Shown in pieces: positions 13,993 to 22,580 of a stretch of 22,580 nucleotides of DNA. The notes beneath the pieces are model-generated. The model was not told the DNA's origin. It searched no databases and worked only from the letters and a program-made list of their open reading frames with translations. Both the position numbers and the translations under genes were made by a program. The stretch is taken from positions 1 to 22,580 of the forward strand of contig CAKPAK010000018.1 in NCBI GenBank assembly GCA_934132915.1. Reading direction: 5' to 3'. Origin of the DNA: an uncultured Bacilli bacterium (GTDB taxonomy: Bacteria; Bacillota_I; Bacilli_A; RF39; UBA660). The number at the start of each line of letters is the position of its first letter. The stretch's first letter is position 1.

Positions 13993-14253
13993 TTATAATA
14001 TAACAGCTTTTTCAATAATTTCTGCTAACTCATATCTTTTGGTTTTTGATAATGGTCTAGTCATAACAAGTCTTACCTTGTCACCAACGTGTGCTTGATT
14101 TTCCTCGTCATGAGCAGCAAACTTTTTAGAACGTTTTACTCTTTTTCCGTAGATTGGATCTTTTCTAAAGTAATCTACTCTGACTGTGATCGTCTTATCT
14201 GCCTTATCACTTACAACTGTACCAATTAATTCTTGTTTTTTGCTTTCGTTCAT
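13993..14253 (-). CDS. rpsQ: 30S ribosomal protein S17
   Basis: 86 residues. An OB-fold protein: [41 protein letters not shown] and [23 protein letters not shown]17 is a primary 16S rRNA binder needed early in 30S assembly. GAGGAGG precedes ATG 14253 within the 17-nt gap after rpmC. It lies between rpmC and rplN as in other bacteria. Confidence 0.98.
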   Translation of the reverse strand: MNESKKQELIGTVVSDKADKTITVRVDYFRKDPIYGKRVKRSKKFAAHDEENQAHVGDKVRLVMTRPLSKTKRYELAEIIEKAVIL

Positions 14254-14270
14254 AAGGACTATACCTCCTC

Positions 14271-14477
14271 TTAATTTTCTATTTTACGACTATTTAGAAT
14301 TGTTTTAAGTCTAGCAACATCTTTTCTAAGTTCAGGAATGCGTGCTGGATTTTCCAAAGTACCTGTTGCTTGTTTCATTCTTAATTTTAACAATTCTTCT
14401 TTTGCATCTTTAATTTTCTTATTAATCTCTTCAGTGGTTAAATTTTGAAATTCTTTCATTTTGTCTTTATGCTTCAT
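14271..14477 (-). CDS. rpmC: 50S ribosomal protein L29
   Basis: 68 residues from ATG 14477. It is a helical hairpin: [40 protein letters not shown] and [19 protein letters not shown]29 lies at the tunnel exit, a docking site for trigger factor and SRP together with L23. ATG 14477 has GGTGAT upstream and overlaps the rplP end by 11 nt. Alternatives are GTG 14489 (4 more residues) and ATG 14459 (the usual family start, but without a ribosome-binding site), so the exact start is not certain. Confidence 0.95.
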   Translation of the reverse strand: MKHKDKMKEFQNLTTEEINKKIKDAKEELLKLRMKQATGTLENPARIPELRKDVARLKTILNSRKIEN

Positions 14478-14898
14478 TCTTATCACCACTTTCTTCTTTC
14501 TTTACAAATTTACATTTGATTGGAAGTTTATGAGAGGCAAGTCTTAAAGCTTCTCTTGCAACATCTTCTGTAACTTCGTCAATTTCAAACATAATTTTTC
14601 CTTCTTTAACAACAGCAACCCAAACTTCTGGTTCACCTTTACCTTTACCTTGACGAGTTTCAAGAGGTTTTTTTGTTAAAGATAGATTTGGGAATATATT
14701 TACCCATACTTTTCCGCCACGTTTCATATATCTTGTCATTGCAACACGAGCTGCTTCGATTTGATTTGCTGTAATCCAAGCTCCTTCTTTGGCCATTAAT
14801 CCATATTTACCAAAGTGAAGTTCTGTATTACCACGTGATTTTCCTTCATATTTTAAACGGAAAGTTTTTCTATGTTTAGTTCTTTTGGGCATTAACAT
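14467..14898 (-). CDS. rplP: 50S ribosomal protein L16
   Basis: 143 residues. [40 protein letters not shown] and [18 protein letters not shown] are the family signatures. L16 helps organise the A-site tRNA binding region of the 50S subunit. ATG 14898 lies inside the 3' end of rpsC (23-nt overlap) and has GGGAGG upstream; a second ATG two codons later is less likely. It in turn overlaps rpmC. Confidence 0.98.
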   Translation of the reverse strand: MLMPKRTKHRKTFRLKYEGKSRGNTELHFGKYGLMAKEGAWITANQIEAARVAMTRYMKRGGKVWVNIFPNLSLTKKPLETRQGKGKGEPEVWVAVVKEGKIMFEIDEVTEDVAREALRLASHKLPIKCKFVKKEESGDKNEA

Positions 14899-15550
14899 GA
14901 GAATTACCTCCCTTATTATCTTTATCTAAGATTTCACCTTTATAAATCCAAACTTTTACGCCAATCTTACCATAAGTAGTATCAGCTTCAGCAGTAGCAT
15001 AATCGATATTTGCTCTTAGGGTATGCAAAGGGATTGTTCCTTCTGAATATCCTTCTCCACGAGCGATATCTGCTCCACCTAATCTTCCAGATACAAGAGT
15101 TTTAATTCCTTTTGCACCTGCTTTCATTGTATTTCTAATTGCTTTCTTTTGAGCAACTCTGAATGATACACGATTTTCAATGTTGTGAGCAATTGTTTCT
15201 GCTACTAATTTTGCAATCATATCAGGATTTTTTACTTCAACAACAGAAATTTGCATATCTTCATTTACTAACTTAGAAAGTTCTTTCTTAACTTTTTCTA
15301 TTTCTGCACCATTTTGACCAATTACTAGACCAGGTTTTGATACATACATAATTACTTCTGCTCTTTTAGCATTTCTTTCGATTACGATTTGAGAAATTCC
15401 AGCAGTTTTAAATTTCTTTTCTAAATATCTTCTGATTTTTACATCATTATTTAAATATTTAGAGAAATCTTTATTGTTAGCATACCATTTTGCATCCCAG
15501 TCTTTATTAATTCCAATTCTAAGTCCAATTGGGCTAACTTTTTGTCCCAT
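14876..15550 (-). CDS. rpsC: 30S ribosomal protein S3
   Basis: 224 residues. The N-terminal KH domain includes [20 protein letters not shown] and [18 protein letters not shown] with the GxxG loop. The C-terminal domain has [21 protein letters not shown] and ends near [11 protein letters not shown], followed by a short Asp/Asn/Lys tail. S3 lines the mRNA entry and has helicase activity with S4 and S5. AGGAGG precedes ATG 15550, 18 nt after rplV. Confidence 0.98.
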   Translation of the reverse strand: MGQKVSPIGLRIGINKDWDAKWYANNKDFSKYLNNDVKIRRYLEKKFKTAGISQIVIERNAKRAEVIMYVSKPGLVIGQNGAEIEKVKKELSKLVNEDMQISVVEVKNPDMIAKLVAETIAHNIENRVSFRVAQKKAIRNTMKAGAKGIKTLVSGRLGGADIARGEGYSEGTIPLHTLRANIDYATAEADTTYGKIGVKVWIYKGEILDKDNKGGNSHVNAQKN

Positions 15551-15568
15551 CTATGGTCCTCCTTTACT

Positions 15569-15910
15569 TTATTTTTCTGCTACAATCACTGTAATGTGAC
15601 TTGTTTTATGATCATTTCTTCCAACGTGTCCGCGTGAATCCATTTTTGCTCTTTTTAGAACCATACCTTCATCAACGAAACAAGTTTTAACATATAAATT
15701 TTCTTCATTCATATTATCATTATTCACTGCATTTGCAACGCTAGAGTTTAATACTTTTTCAATTACTCTAGCTGCGCGTTGTGGCTGATTCGCTAAAATG
15801 CTTCTAGCATCCATAACGCTTTTTCCTCTGATTAAATCAATGATTAATCTTGTTTTACGAGGGGCAATTCTTACAGTTTTTAAAACTGCTTTTGCTTCAG
15901 TATTTGCCAT
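15569..15910 (-). CDS. rplV: 50S ribosomal protein L22
   Basis: 113 residues. LKTVRIAPRKTRLIIDLIRGK opens the globular domain; the long beta-hairpin that lines the exit tunnel lies around VDEGMVLKRAKMDSRGHVGR, and the end is HITVIVAEK. Changes in this hairpin are known to affect macrolide resistance; nothing abnormal is seen. AAGGAGG precedes ATG 15910, in the 26-nt gap after rpsS. Confidence 0.98.
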   Translation of the reverse strand: MANTEAKAVLKTVRIAPRKTRLIIDLIRGKSVMDARSILANQPQRAARVIEKVLNSSVANAVNNDNMNEENLYVKTCFVDEGMVLKRAKMDSRGHVGRNDHKTSHITVIVAEK

Positions 15911-15936
15911 TCTTAGTTCCTCCTTACAACAGTTTT

Positions 15937-16206
15937 CTATTTCTTCTTATCTGCGCCGTGTCCACCAAATTTACGAGTCATAGAGAACTCTCCTAATTTA
16001 TGTCCTACCATATCTTCAGTAACATAAACTGGAATGAATTCCTTACCATTATGTACTGCAAAAGTGTGTCCAATAAAATCAGGATAAATTGTTGAACGAC
16101 GAGACCAAGTTTTAATTACTTCTTTTTTTCCAGATTCATTTAACTTTTTAACCTTATCTAATAATCTATCAAAGACATAAGGTCCTTTTTTTAAACTTCT
16201 TGCCAT
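15937..16206 (-). CDS. rpsS: 30S ribosomal protein S19
   Basis: 89 residues. [44 protein letters not shown], and [18 protein letters not shown] are standard. S19 forms the 30S head with S13 and touches the A-site tRNA. AAAGGA lies before ATG 16206. It follows rplB by 22 nt and precedes rplV. Confidence 0.98.
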   Translation of the reverse strand: MARSLKKGPYVFDRLLDKVKKLNESGKKEVIKTWSRRSTIYPDFIGHTFAVHNGKEFIPVYVTEDMVGHKLGEFSMTRKFGGHGADKKK

Positions 16207-16228
16207 TTAAACTTTCAATCCTTTCTTT

Positions 16229-17059
16229 TTATTTCTTACGACGAGTCACGATATATTTATCTGATTCTTTTTTATTTTTTCTAGTCTTATATCCTAGTGC
16301 TGGTTTACCCCATGGAGTCATTGGTCCACTTCTACCGATTGGAGCTCTACCTTCACCACCACCATGTGGGTGATCATTAGGGTTCATAACAGATCCACGT
16401 ACAGTAGGTCTTATTCCTTTATATCTTGTACGACCTGCTTTACCAATTTTAACAAGTCCAAAATCTTCATTTCCTACAACACCGATTGTTGCACGACAAG
16501 TTCCTAAGATTTTTCTTTGTTCACCACTAGCAAGTCTAATTAATACATACTTACCTTCACGACCTAAAATTTGAGCACTATTTCCAGCACTTCTAGCAAG
16601 TTGTCCACCTTTTCCAGGTCTTAATTCAATGTTATGAATTACAGTACCAACTGGAATGTTCATGATTTCCATTGTATTACCAGTTTTTACATCAACTTTA
16701 CTGCCTGATTCTACAACATCACCAACTTTTAGTCCTTTAGGAGCTAAAATGTATGATTTTGTACCATCTTTATAAGTAATTAATGCAATGTTAGCTGATC
16801 TGTTTGGATCGTATTCAATTGCATTTACCATAGCAGTAATTCCATCTTTTGTTCTTTTAAAATCAATTAGACGATATTTTCTTTTTACACCGCCACCACG
16901 ATGTCTTACTGTAATTTTTCCTTGGTTATTACGACCATTTGTTTTTTTCTTGGTTACAACTAAACTTTTTTCAGGAGTGGTCTTGGTAATTTCTTCATTT
17001 TTCAAAGTACTTTTTTGTCTTTGACCATTGGTAATTGCTTTATATACTTTTATAGCCAT
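16229..17059 (-). CDS. rplB: 50S ribosomal protein L2
   Basis: 276 residues, the standard length. Early basic segment, [18 protein letters not shown], the OB and SH3-like core ([32 protein letters not shown]), and the conserved C-terminal [18 protein letters not shown] loop with the peptidyl-transferase-linked His. L2 is central to subunit joining. AAGGAGG lies before ATG 17059. It follows rplW by 18 nt. Confidence 0.99.
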   Translation of the reverse strand: MAIKVYKAITNGQRQKSTLKNEEITKTTPEKSLVVTKKKTNGRNNQGKITVRHRGGGVKRKYRLIDFKRTKDGITAMVNAIEYDPNRSANIALITYKDGTKSYILAPKGLKVGDVVESGSKVDVKTGNTMEIMNIPVGTVIHNIELRPGKGGQLARSAGNSAQILGREGKYVLIRLASGEQRKILGTCRATIGVVGNEDFGLVKIGKAGRTRYKGIRPTVRGSVMNPNDHPHGGGEGRAPIGRSGPMTPWGKPALGYKTRKNKKESDKYIVTRRKK

Positions 17060-17077
17060 TATAATTTTCCTCCTTTA

Positions 17078-17353
17078 TTAGTCGAAACTAATCGTATTTC
17101 CTTCTGCTAATTTTACAATAGCTTTCTTATAACGATTTGTTTTACCAGTATATCTTCCTACTCTTCTATCTTTTGGATGAACATTAATAGTACGAATATC
17201 AATAACACGTACATTAAAAGCATCTTCGATAGCTTGTTTAATTTGTGTTTTGTTTGCTCTAACATCTACTTTGAAAACGTATTTTCCTTCACTTTCCATA
17301 GATGCAGATTTTTCAGTGATTACAGGAGCAAATATAATATCATAATTATTCAC
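17078..17353 (-). CDS. rplW: 50S ribosomal protein L23
   Basis: 91 residues. IIFAPVITEKSASMESEGKY opens the protein, with FKVDVRANKTQIKQAIEDAF and the basic loop KDRRVGRYTGKTNRYKKAIV. L23 is the tunnel-exit docking point for trigger factor and SRP. The start is GTG at 17353, overlapping the rplD end by 8 nt, with AGGAGG 9 nt upstream inside rplD. Translational coupling with rplD is likely. Confidence 0.97.
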   Translation of the reverse strand: MNNYDIIFAPVITEKSASMESEGKYVFKVDVRANKTQIKQAIEDAFNVRVIDIRTINVHPKDRRVGRYTGKTNRYKKAIVKLAEGNTISFD

Positions 17354-17981
17354 GAGTAAGCACCTCCTCTAATTTGTTTAGAGCACTTTCTGTAATTAAC
17401 ATGTTGTCAGCATTTACAGTATCGAACGCATTTACTTCTTCAAATGTTACTAATTTTACATTTGGTAAATTACGGCATGCTAAGCAAACATTTTCTGTTA
17501 ATTCATCTACTACTACTAGTACTTTATTATTTCTAATTTTAAGATTATCTAATAGATTAATCATATTTTTTGTTTTATTATCTTCAAAACTTAAATTTTC
17601 AAGAATAATTAACTCTTTATCTAAGTTCTTATAAGATAATGCAGATAAAACAGCAAGTCTTCTTTCTTTTTTGTTTTGTTTCTTTTTATAGTTTTTGTTT
17701 GGAGTTGGTCCAAATACAATTCCACCGCCACGCCATTGTGTTGCACGAATGCTTCCTTGACGAGCGTTACCTGTTCCTTTTTGTTTCCATGGTTTTCTTC
17801 CACCACCGCTAACTTCACTTCTAGTTTTTGTTGATGCACTAGTTTGGCGTGCATTAGCCATATTTAAAACAATTGCATTATGTAACACTGCATCGTTTGG
17901 TTCGATTGCAAAAATGTTATCATTTAATTTAATATCCTTAACCTTTTCACCGTTAATGTTTAATAATTCTATTTTAGCCAT
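17346..17981 (-). CDS. rplD: 50S ribosomal protein L4
   Basis: 211 residues from ATG 17981 (MAKIELLNINGEKV). The extended tunnel loop holds KTRSEVSGGGRKPWKQKGTG and GSIRATQWRGGGIVFGPTP, and the C-terminal half has the nucleotide-binding-like fold (NNKVLVVVDEL). In Escherichia coli L4 also represses its own S10 operon by acting on the leader; whether this happens here is unknown. AGAAAGGA lies 8-9 nt before ATG 17981; in-frame starts at 18002 and 18011 have no ribosome-binding site. The 87-nt gap after rplC is long for this cluster. Confidence 0.97.
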   Translation of the reverse strand: MAKIELLNINGEKVKDIKLNDNIFAIEPNDAVLHNAIVLNMANARQTSASTKTRSEVSGGGRKPWKQKGTGNARQGSIRATQWRGGGIVFGPTPNKNYKKKQNKKERRLAVLSALSYKNLDKELIILENLSFEDNKTKNMINLLDNLKIRNNKVLVVVDELTENVCLACRNLPNVKLVTFEEVNAFDTVNADNMLITESALNKLEEVLTRE

Positions 17982-18068
17982 TTTCTTCTTCCTTTCTGCC
18001 ATACTAATCATTTAAGAATAACTTTTCTATATTATAGTGTGTTCTTTATGAAATAATAATACTTAAAA

Positions 18069-18803
18069 TTATTCTTCTGTTTGTGATGGTACTTCTTCAG
18101 AAGTATTTTCTTCTACTACTACTTCAGGAGTTTCAACTTCATAAGTAATTAATTCTAAAGCTTCATTTACTTTTCCTTCGTGTTTAATAGAAGATTTTAC
18201 AAATACTAGTGAGTTTTTAGGTCCAGGAACGTTTCCTTTAATTAATAAGCAATTGTTATCTAAATCAACTGAAATGATTTCTAAGTTTTGAACAGTTACT
18301 TGTTCTCCACCCATTCTACCAGGCATTTTCTTTCCTGGTAATACTCTCATTGGTAACATTGTACCTAATGATCCTACACCACGGTGATATTGGCTACCAT
18401 GTCCCATAGGTCCACGGGATTGGTTCCATCTTTTAATAACACCTTGTGTTCCTTTTCCTTTTGAAGTGCCAGTTACGTCTACAACTTCTCCTACACTAAA
18501 TACATCAGCCTTTAATTCTTGGCCTAAACTGTATCCGCTAACATCAACACCTCTAAGTTCTTTTAAGAAGCGCTTAGGTGTAGTATTAGCTTTCTTTAAA
18601 TGACCGATTTCTGGTTTATTGCTACGACGTTCTTTTTTCTCTACACTAGCAAGTTGAATTGCTTCATACCCGTCATTTTCTTTTGTTTTGATTTGACTTA
18701 CGATATTTGGTTCAACTTCTACTACTGTAACAGGAACTAATTTACCGTTTGTAGCAAAAACTTGAGTCATTCCTCTTTTGATACCTAAGATTCCTTTCAT
18801 CAT
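18069..18803 (-). CDS. rplC: 50S ribosomal protein L3 with acidic C-terminal tail
   Basis: 244 residues, against about 209 in Bacillus. [15 protein letters not shown] starts it; [20 protein letters not shown] and [20 protein letters not shown] mark the loops near the peptidyl-transferase centre, and the normal protein ends near residue 220. The last roughly 23 residues are extra and acidic ([20 protein letters not shown]). L3 starts 50S assembly. ATG 18803 and 18800 are adjacent; AGAAAGGA 7-10 nt upstream suits either. It lies 14 nt after rpsJ. Confidence 0.97.
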   Translation of the reverse strand: MMKGILGIKRGMTQVFATNGKLVPVTVVEVEPNIVSQIKTKENDGYEAIQLASVEKKERRSNKPEIGHLKKANTTPKRFLKELRGVDVSGYSLGQELKADVFSVGEVVDVTGTSKGKGTQGVIKRWNQSRGPMGHGSQYHRGVGSLGTMLPMRVLPGKKMPGRMGGEQVTVQNLEIISVDLDNNCLLIKGNVPGPKNSLVFVKSSIKHEGKVNEALELITYEVETPEVVVEENTSEEVPSQTEE

Positions 18804-18817
18804 TAGTCTTTCCTTTC

Positions 18818-19126
18818 TTAATATTTGATTTGTATATCAACACCACTTGGTAAATCTAAGTGACTTAATGCACTTATTGTTTCTTTACTTGGGTTATTGA
18901 TGTCAATTAATCTTTTGTGCGTGCGAATCTCAAATTGTTCTCTTGAGTCTTTGTACTTATGAACTGCTCTTAAGATCGTATACTTTTGTACCTTAGTTGG
19001 TAATGGTACTGGTCCTGATACTTCTCCACCAGTTCTTTTCACTGTTGCAACAATTTTAGCTGCTGCTTCATCAATGATTTGGTGTTCGTATGCCTTTAAA
19101 GTAATTCTAACCTTTGTACTTGACAT
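18818..19126 (-). CDS. rpsJ: 30S ribosomal protein S10
   Basis: 102 residues, the exact family length, from ATG 19126. [55 protein letters not shown] and the [11 protein letters not shown] end are all standard. S10 sits in the 30S head and also acts as NusE in antitermination. AAAGGAGGAG lies a normal distance upstream. The frame stays open to 19201, but that extra N-terminus falls in the leader and matches nothing. It is the first gene of the cluster; the str genes (rpsL, rpsG, fusA, tuf) do not precede it. Confidence 0.98.
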   Translation of the reverse strand: MSSTKVRITLKAYEHQIIDEAAAKIVATVKRTGGEVSGPVPLPTKVQKYTILRAVHKYKDSREQFEIRTHKRLIDINNPSKETISALSHLDLPSGVDIQIKY

Positions 19127-19255
19127 ATCCAAACTCCTCCTTTCGCCTATATCTGGTATAGACATAGCTCCGAACAAATTACCTGATACCCTTATAAACA
19201 TTTAACAACTTAACCGGGTGTATCAGCAACTTTGCACATCTCTGCCATCTACACG
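19127..19255 (-). promoter_or_regulatory. Structured leader of the S10 cluster
   Basis: About 130 nt of leader precede rpsJ. CTGATAC and GTATCAG pair as 7 bp, extended past a bulged A by two G-C pairs (19183-19191 with 19217-19226, 25-nt loop). A second hairpin of 7 bp with one G-U pair (19147-19153 with 19161-19167, 7-nt loop) ends 5 nt before the ribosome-binding region. Such a leader fits ribosomal-protein autoregulation; a leader motif upstream of rpsJ is known in Firmicutes, but identity with it is not shown here. Confidence 0.55.
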
Positions 19256-19261
19256 ATTGAT

Positions 19262-19290
19262 ATTGTACTATAGTTTTTCTTTTTTTGCAA
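19262..19290 (-). promoter_or_regulatory. Sigma-A promoter of the S10-spc-alpha cluster
   Basis: On the minus strand TTGCAA (19285-19290) and TACAAT (19262-19267) are exactly 17 nt apart, matching four and five of six consensus bases. The start would lie near 19255. A-rich tracts directly upstream (about 19291-19322) could act as an UP element for the alpha subunit. Confidence 0.75.
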
Positions 19291-19350
19291 GGCTTTTTGA
19301 GGCGTTTTTTCAACTTTTTTGTCGGAACAGTATCAGTAAAAATTCAAACA

Positions 19351-19389
19351 AAAAAATTTGCTCACATTCTTGAACTGAGCAAAGTTTTT
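19351..19389 (-). terminator. Intrinsic terminator after ymfH
   Basis: TTTGCTCA (19357-19364) and TGAGCAAA (19376-19383) form a perfect 8-bp stem with an 11-nt loop. On the minus strand seven U residues follow (19350s); on the plus strand GTTTTT follows. It separates the peptidase pair from the ribosomal cluster, so the latter depends on its own promoter. The rest of the 295-nt stretch between ymfH and rpsJ holds the promoter and leader. Confidence 0.85.
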
Positions 19390-19421
19390 CTATTCATTTC
19401 TTTGGAAGCTATTCTAACCTT

Positions 19422-20699
19422 TTAATTATTATATTTTAATATGACAATTGCTTTATTTTCTAAATTAAGATTATCTATCACCTCATTTAATTCTTCCCTA
19501 TTTAAAGACTTCAATAAATCAATCATATTATTTTCTATTTTATTATCAAAAATAATATTATCAACAACCATATCGTTGATTACTTCTATATTTTCAAAAC
19601 TAAATAATTCATTACTAATCAACACTTTTTTCTTTCTTTCTAAATCTTCTTCACTTAAATCTAACTTTTTTAAATTTTTTTCTATTTTTTGAATTAAACT
19701 ATCATAAGATAGTGTTTCACTAATTAAAGAAATCAAAACATGGCTATCACAATTTAATAAATTTAAACTCAACGAATTCGTAATAAGATTTTCTTTTTTT
19801 GCTTCATAATCAAAATCAGAAGAATCATCAAAAAGGCAAGAAAATAAAATGAATAAATACAAATTATATTTTCGAATATCCATACCTATATCTTTTAAAG
19901 AAGCCTTAATTGTATAAGCTACTTTAGGAATCGGTGTATCAAACGAAATAATTTCTTTACTTTTCACCACTTTATTTGGTTCATTATAAGACTTCGTTTT
20001 AATAGGAGGAATGGATTTAAATTTTTTTATCGATTGATTTTGTTTAACAGCATCTAACATTCTTTGGACATCAAAGTTGCCCGTAACCACCAAAAACATA
20101 TTACTTGGATGATAAAATGTTTGATAACATTCATTCAAAATATTTTCATCTATTGAATTAATATCATCGACCGTACCGATAATACTATCACGAAATGGAT
20201 TGTGATAAAAACTATTCTTTCTAATATGTTCATACATAATATCAGTAGGATTATCATCGCACATATGAATTTCTTGAGTAATGATCCCCTTCTCACTTTC
20301 AACGTTTTCTTTCGTAAAATATGGCGATTGAACATAATCTAACAAGTACAACGTATTTTTTTCCAAATCGTCAGGACCAGAAAATAAATAAGTTGTATTT
20401 TTAAAAGTAGTGTAAGCATTACACAATGTTCCACTTTGTGCAAAAAATTCTTCTGGTTGAGGACCTTTTTTTTGTGCAAATACTTTATGTTCCAAAAAAT
20501 GCGCTATTCCACAGGGAAAAGTTTTGATTTGATTTTTACCAACTGGTACAAAATCATGATATATGGAACCAAACTTTGTTGTAAAAGTTACATAATTATT
20601 TGTCACACCATCTTTACAATATAGATAAACATCCAATCCATTTGATAGTTTTTCATAAAAAATTTCTTCATTGATATAATCTAACTTAATTCGTTCCAT
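19422..20699 (-). CDS. ymfH: M16-family metallopeptidase, YmfH-type catalytic subunit
   Basis: 425 residues. The zinc site HFLEH is at residues 67-71 (H67, E70, H71), and the third ligand E143 is in GIITQEIHM, matching the M16 pattern HxxEH then Glu about 70-76 residues later. FAQSGTLCNAYTTFKNTTYLFSG and the NPFRDSIIGTVDDI region are typical of the clamshell half. With the adjacent YmfF homologue it should form a two-subunit cytoplasmic peptidase. In Bacillus ymfF-ymfH lie beside ymfI, a gene used in EF-P modification, and databases name the pair after that; the true substrate is not known. ATG 20699 overlaps ymfF by 14 nt. No signal peptide is present. Confidence 0.88.
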   Translation of the reverse strand: MERIKLDYINEEIFYEKLSNGLDVYLYCKDGVTNNYVTFTTKFGSIYHDFVPVGKNQIKTFPCGIAHFLEHKVFAQKKGPQPEEFFAQSGTLCNAYTTFKNTTYLFSGPDDLEKNTLYLLDYVQSPYFTKENVESEKGIITQEIHMCDDNPTDIMYEHIRKNSFYHNPFRDSIIGTVDDINSIDENILNECYQTFYHPSNMFLVVTGNFDVQRMLDAVKQNQSIKKFKSIPPIKTKSYNEPNKVVKSKEIISFDTPIPKVAYTIKASLKDIGMDIRKYNLYLFILFSCLFDDSSDFDYEAKKENLITNSLSLNLLNCDSHVLISLISETLSYDSLIQKIEKNLKKLDLSEEDLERKKKVLISNELFSFENIEVINDMVVDNIIFDNKIENNMIDLLKSLNREELNEVIDNLNLENKAIVILKYNN

Positions 20700-21966
20700 T
20701 TTCTATCTCCTTACTTTCACCATCCAAAAGATAAACTGTATGTAAAAGAACTTTCTTAGAAAATTCGATAATTTTCTCACGATTCACTTTTTTAATATTT
20801 TTAATCCTTTCAGAAAAATCATCCGAATTCACTAAACATCTTGCATAATAAGTATTAATAATTCCTGAAGGACTATCAGTACTCGCTTTAATCGAAGCAA
20901 TAATTGTCCTTTGAGATTCAGCTAGAATATCATCTGAAAACTTTCCTTTAGAAATATCAGTTAGCGTTTTCCTTATTAACTTTAAGACATTAGCCGAATT
21001 GCCATTTTCTATTCCAGAGTAAATTAATAAAATATTATCATAAGCTTTTTGGCTAGAATTAACATAATAAGCATAAGAATTTTTTTCACGAACAGTATTA
21101 AAGAGTAAAGAATTAGAACTTCCACCTAATATTTCATTATAAACCAATGAAACGTATCTTCTTTCAAAATCAGTTAAATGATTCATCGTACAAAGAACCG
21201 TCAACTGCGTTTGATTAGCAGAAAATGTTTCGGTTATTTTTTTTATCCTTTTTCTAGGTAAAAGCTCTTGAACCAAAATATCTTTTTTATCCTTTTTAAA
21301 CGTATTAATTTTAAAGTTTTCTTTAAAATATTTTTTAAAAGAATTACTATCCACATCACCAACTACAAAAACATCCACATAATCATTAGCCAAAACAGAC
21401 TGATAATAATCATACAAATTTCTAACTGTAACCTTATCCAAATCTTCTAAACAACCATAAGGATTATAAGAATAAGGCATTTCACCAGTCGACTGTAATA
21501 ATTTAGTTAGGGCATATTTTAGTTTATTGTCCGACAGTCTTTGTAAACTCATCTCTAATTTATTTTTACATTTTTTTAGACTATCTACTTCAAATTCTCC
21601 ATTCAAAACATTAGGTTGAAACAATACTTCCATAAGAAAATCCATTGAATATTCATTCATCTTCTCCTCTGTATACTTTTCATTCAAAAATCGAATTTTA
21701 AAAGACAAATTTGAATAATTACCAATCCTCGTATTAGAACTAATCAATTTTAAATCATACAAGTTTTCAGTCTCACGAATAAGTTCTTGCTCTGTTTTAA
21801 AATTTTTGGTAGTACATAATAATATCATTTTCAATAAATTTCGAAAAACAATTTCCTCCGAATTCATTTTTCTCCTAAAATTGACTTCAACGGTAATTGT
21901 TTTAAACTTCCTTGTTCTAATAATATGTAAATGATATGCACCCATATTAATTTGTTCATAATCCAT
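20686..21966 (-). CDS. ymfF: M16-family peptidase-like protein, YmfF-type non-catalytic subunit
   Basis: 426 residues with the M16 fold but no HxxEH zinc motif, so by itself inactive. The C-terminal half carries the substrate-binding Arg-Tyr motif of the family: LLFNTVREKNSYAYYV, with R293 and Y298 or Y300/Y301. NPYGCLEDLDKVTVRNLYDYYQ and DVFVVGDVD mark the end of the N-terminal half. The protein is expected to pair with the active subunit encoded next. The stop overlaps the ymfH start by 14 nt, pointing to equal production. AGAGGTG lies before ATG 21966. It follows deoD by 34 nt and may share its transcript. Confidence 0.86.
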   Translation of the reverse strand: MDYEQINMGAYHLHIIRTRKFKTITVEVNFRRKMNSEEIVFRNLLKMILLCTTKNFKTEQELIRETENLYDLKLISSNTRIGNYSNLSFKIRFLNEKYTEEKMNEYSMDFLMEVLFQPNVLNGEFEVDSLKKCKNKLEMSLQRLSDNKLKYALTKLLQSTGEMPYSYNPYGCLEDLDKVTVRNLYDYYQSVLANDYVDVFVVGDVDSNSFKKYFKENFKINTFKKDKKDILVQELLPRKRIKKITETFSANQTQLTVLCTMNHLTDFERRYVSLVYNEILGGSSNSLLFNTVREKNSYAYYVNSSQKAYDNILLIYSGIENGNSANVLKLIRKTLTDISKGKFSDDILAESQRTIIASIKASTDSPSGIINTYYARCLVNSDDFSERIKNIKKVNREKIIEFSKKVLLHTVYLLDGESKEIENGTN

Positions 21967-22000
21967 ATTATTTCACCTCTAACTATAGTATACCTAATAT

Positions 22001-22580
22001 TTATATTTTTAAACTTGTTTCTAATGCCAAAATAATCATATCATCTAGTTTTTTTTCTCTTTCCTCACTGGTGATAACAATATCACTCTGATATTTTGAA
22101 TCAACAATAGTTAAAAGACAAGCTGCTTGTTTTTCAAAAAGGGAAGCAATATAAAATAGAGCAAATGCTTCCATTTCACTCACAACAATAGAAATGTTTT
22201 TAGGGAAAGATAATAACAATTCTTGAAATTGATTATCATCTAAATATGGATCAAAAACCTCATTGCAAAAACCATACCCATGTTTGCATAAAAAATTTTT
22301 TTCATTGGCCGTTTCTAAAATTTTTTGATTAATTTGCTGACTAGCCTCAACCAAAAAAGTATTTTTATCCCGATTAATTGCCAAAGCAAAATTACTTTCA
22401 GTATATGACCCATCTAGTAAAACCGTTTCCAAAACTTTAAATTCACTACTTAAACTTCCACAAGTACCAACTCGAATAATTGTTTCGACGCCATAAAATT
22501 TATACAATTCATAAGCATAAATTCCCATACTAGGCATCCCCATACCAACAGGAAACACAGTTACAAGTTTTCCCTTATAT
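22001..22580 (-). CDS. deoD: Purine nucleoside phosphorylase DeoD-type (5' end outside window)
   Basis: The last 193 or so residues are visible; the reading frame stays open to the window edge (YKGKLVTVFPVGMGMPS), so the gene starts outside. VGMGMPSMGIYAYELYKFYG and IIRVGTCGSL match the hexameric trimer-of-dimers PNP family, with the phosphate-binding Arg and the TCGS turn. SEMEAFALFYIA supplies the ribose-binding Met-Glu pair, and the catalytic Asp fits in TIVDSKY, followed by the EERE helix with its conserved Arg. The enzyme splits purine nucleosides with phosphate to free base and ribose-1-phosphate. The family's usual GHGMG reads PVGMG here. It stops 34 nt before ymfF. Confidence 0.92.
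   Translation of the reverse strand, partial: YKGKLVTVFPVGMGMPSMGIYAYELYKFYGVETIIRVGTCGSLSSEFKVLETVLLDGSYTESNFALAINRDKNTFLVEASQQINQKILETANEKNFLCKHGYGFCNEVFDPYLDDNQFQELLLSFPKNISIVVSEMEAFALFYIASLFEKQAACLLTIVDSKYQSDIVITSEEREKKLDDMIILALETSLKI

Noticed and set aside
17621..17854. A 77-codon minus-strand frame inside rplD
   Set aside because: It is an out-of-frame shadow of the L4 tunnel-loop region; L4 itself is intact in its own frame.
19127..19201. A 25-residue N-terminal extension of S10 from an upstream in-frame start
   Set aside because: The extension lies in the structured leader, matches no S10, and the strong ribosome-binding site serves ATG 19126, which gives the exact family length.
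19210..19248. A 12-codon open frame in the rpsJ leader that might be a leader peptide
   Set aside because: It has no ribosome-binding site, begins only about 7 nt after the predicted start of transcription, and overlaps the stem of the larger hairpin.
21967..22000. A promoter for ymfF in the deoD-ymfF gap (TATACT as -10)
   Set aside because: No acceptable -35 lies 16-18 nt upstream; cotranscription with deoD is as likely.
1..22580. tRNA genes, CRISPR arrays and insertion sequences
   Set aside because: No cloverleaf-type sequence, regularly spaced direct repeats or transposase-like protein was seen on either strand.

Overview
This window comes from a low-GC, spore-forming member of the Bacilli, probably an uncultured gut-type lineage. 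Three things point there: very AT-rich DNA, strong AGGAGG ribosome-binding sites, and recognisable CotE, GerE, GerM and SpoIIIAH. secY ends with UGA inside an ATGA overlap with adk, and the Trp codons checked are UGG, so the standard bacterial code applies rather than the Mollicutes code. All genes but one lie on the minus strand, so the window reads biologically from right to left.

Right end (about 22580 to 19390): the 3' part of deoD (purine nucleoside phosphorylase), then the M16 peptidase pair ymfF (non-catalytic partner) and ymfH (catalytic, HxxEH), ending at an intrinsic terminator.

Centre (about 19290 to 5490): a continuous S10-spc-alpha ribosomal protein cluster. A clear sigma-A promoter and a folded leader precede rpsJ. 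The order is rpsJ rplC rplD rplW rplB rpsS rplV rpsC rplP rpmC rpsQ rplN rplX rplE rpsN(Z) rpsH rplF rplR rpsE rplO secY adk infA rpmJ rpsM rpsK rpoA rplQ, closed by a strong terminator. It holds the proteins of both ribosomal subunits, the Sec translocon channel, adenylate kinase, IF-1 and RNA polymerase alpha. Two genes usual at this locus are absent: rpmD (L30) between rpsE and rplO, and map between adk and infA. L24 is short, S5 has an Asn/Arg-rich N-terminal extension and L3 an acidic C-terminal tail.

Left part (about 5430 to 3250): a two-gene unit with its own sigma-A promoter, encoding a prepilin-like surface protein and a membrane-anchored WG-repeat-like protein. It faces the only plus-strand gene, an all-helical protein of unknown function. 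The two convergent stop codons sit in the loop of one shared hairpin.

Left end (3106 to 1): a sporulation cluster in the order cotE (outer coat morphogenesis), an unknown lipoprotein, spoIIIAH (forespore-mother cell channel), gerE (late mother-cell regulator) and gerM (two GerMN domains). Promoter-like elements resembling sigma-E or sigma-K sites lie before several of these. This suggests a block of genes expressed in the mother cell at successive times. No tRNA, rRNA, CRISPR array or insertion sequence was seen.
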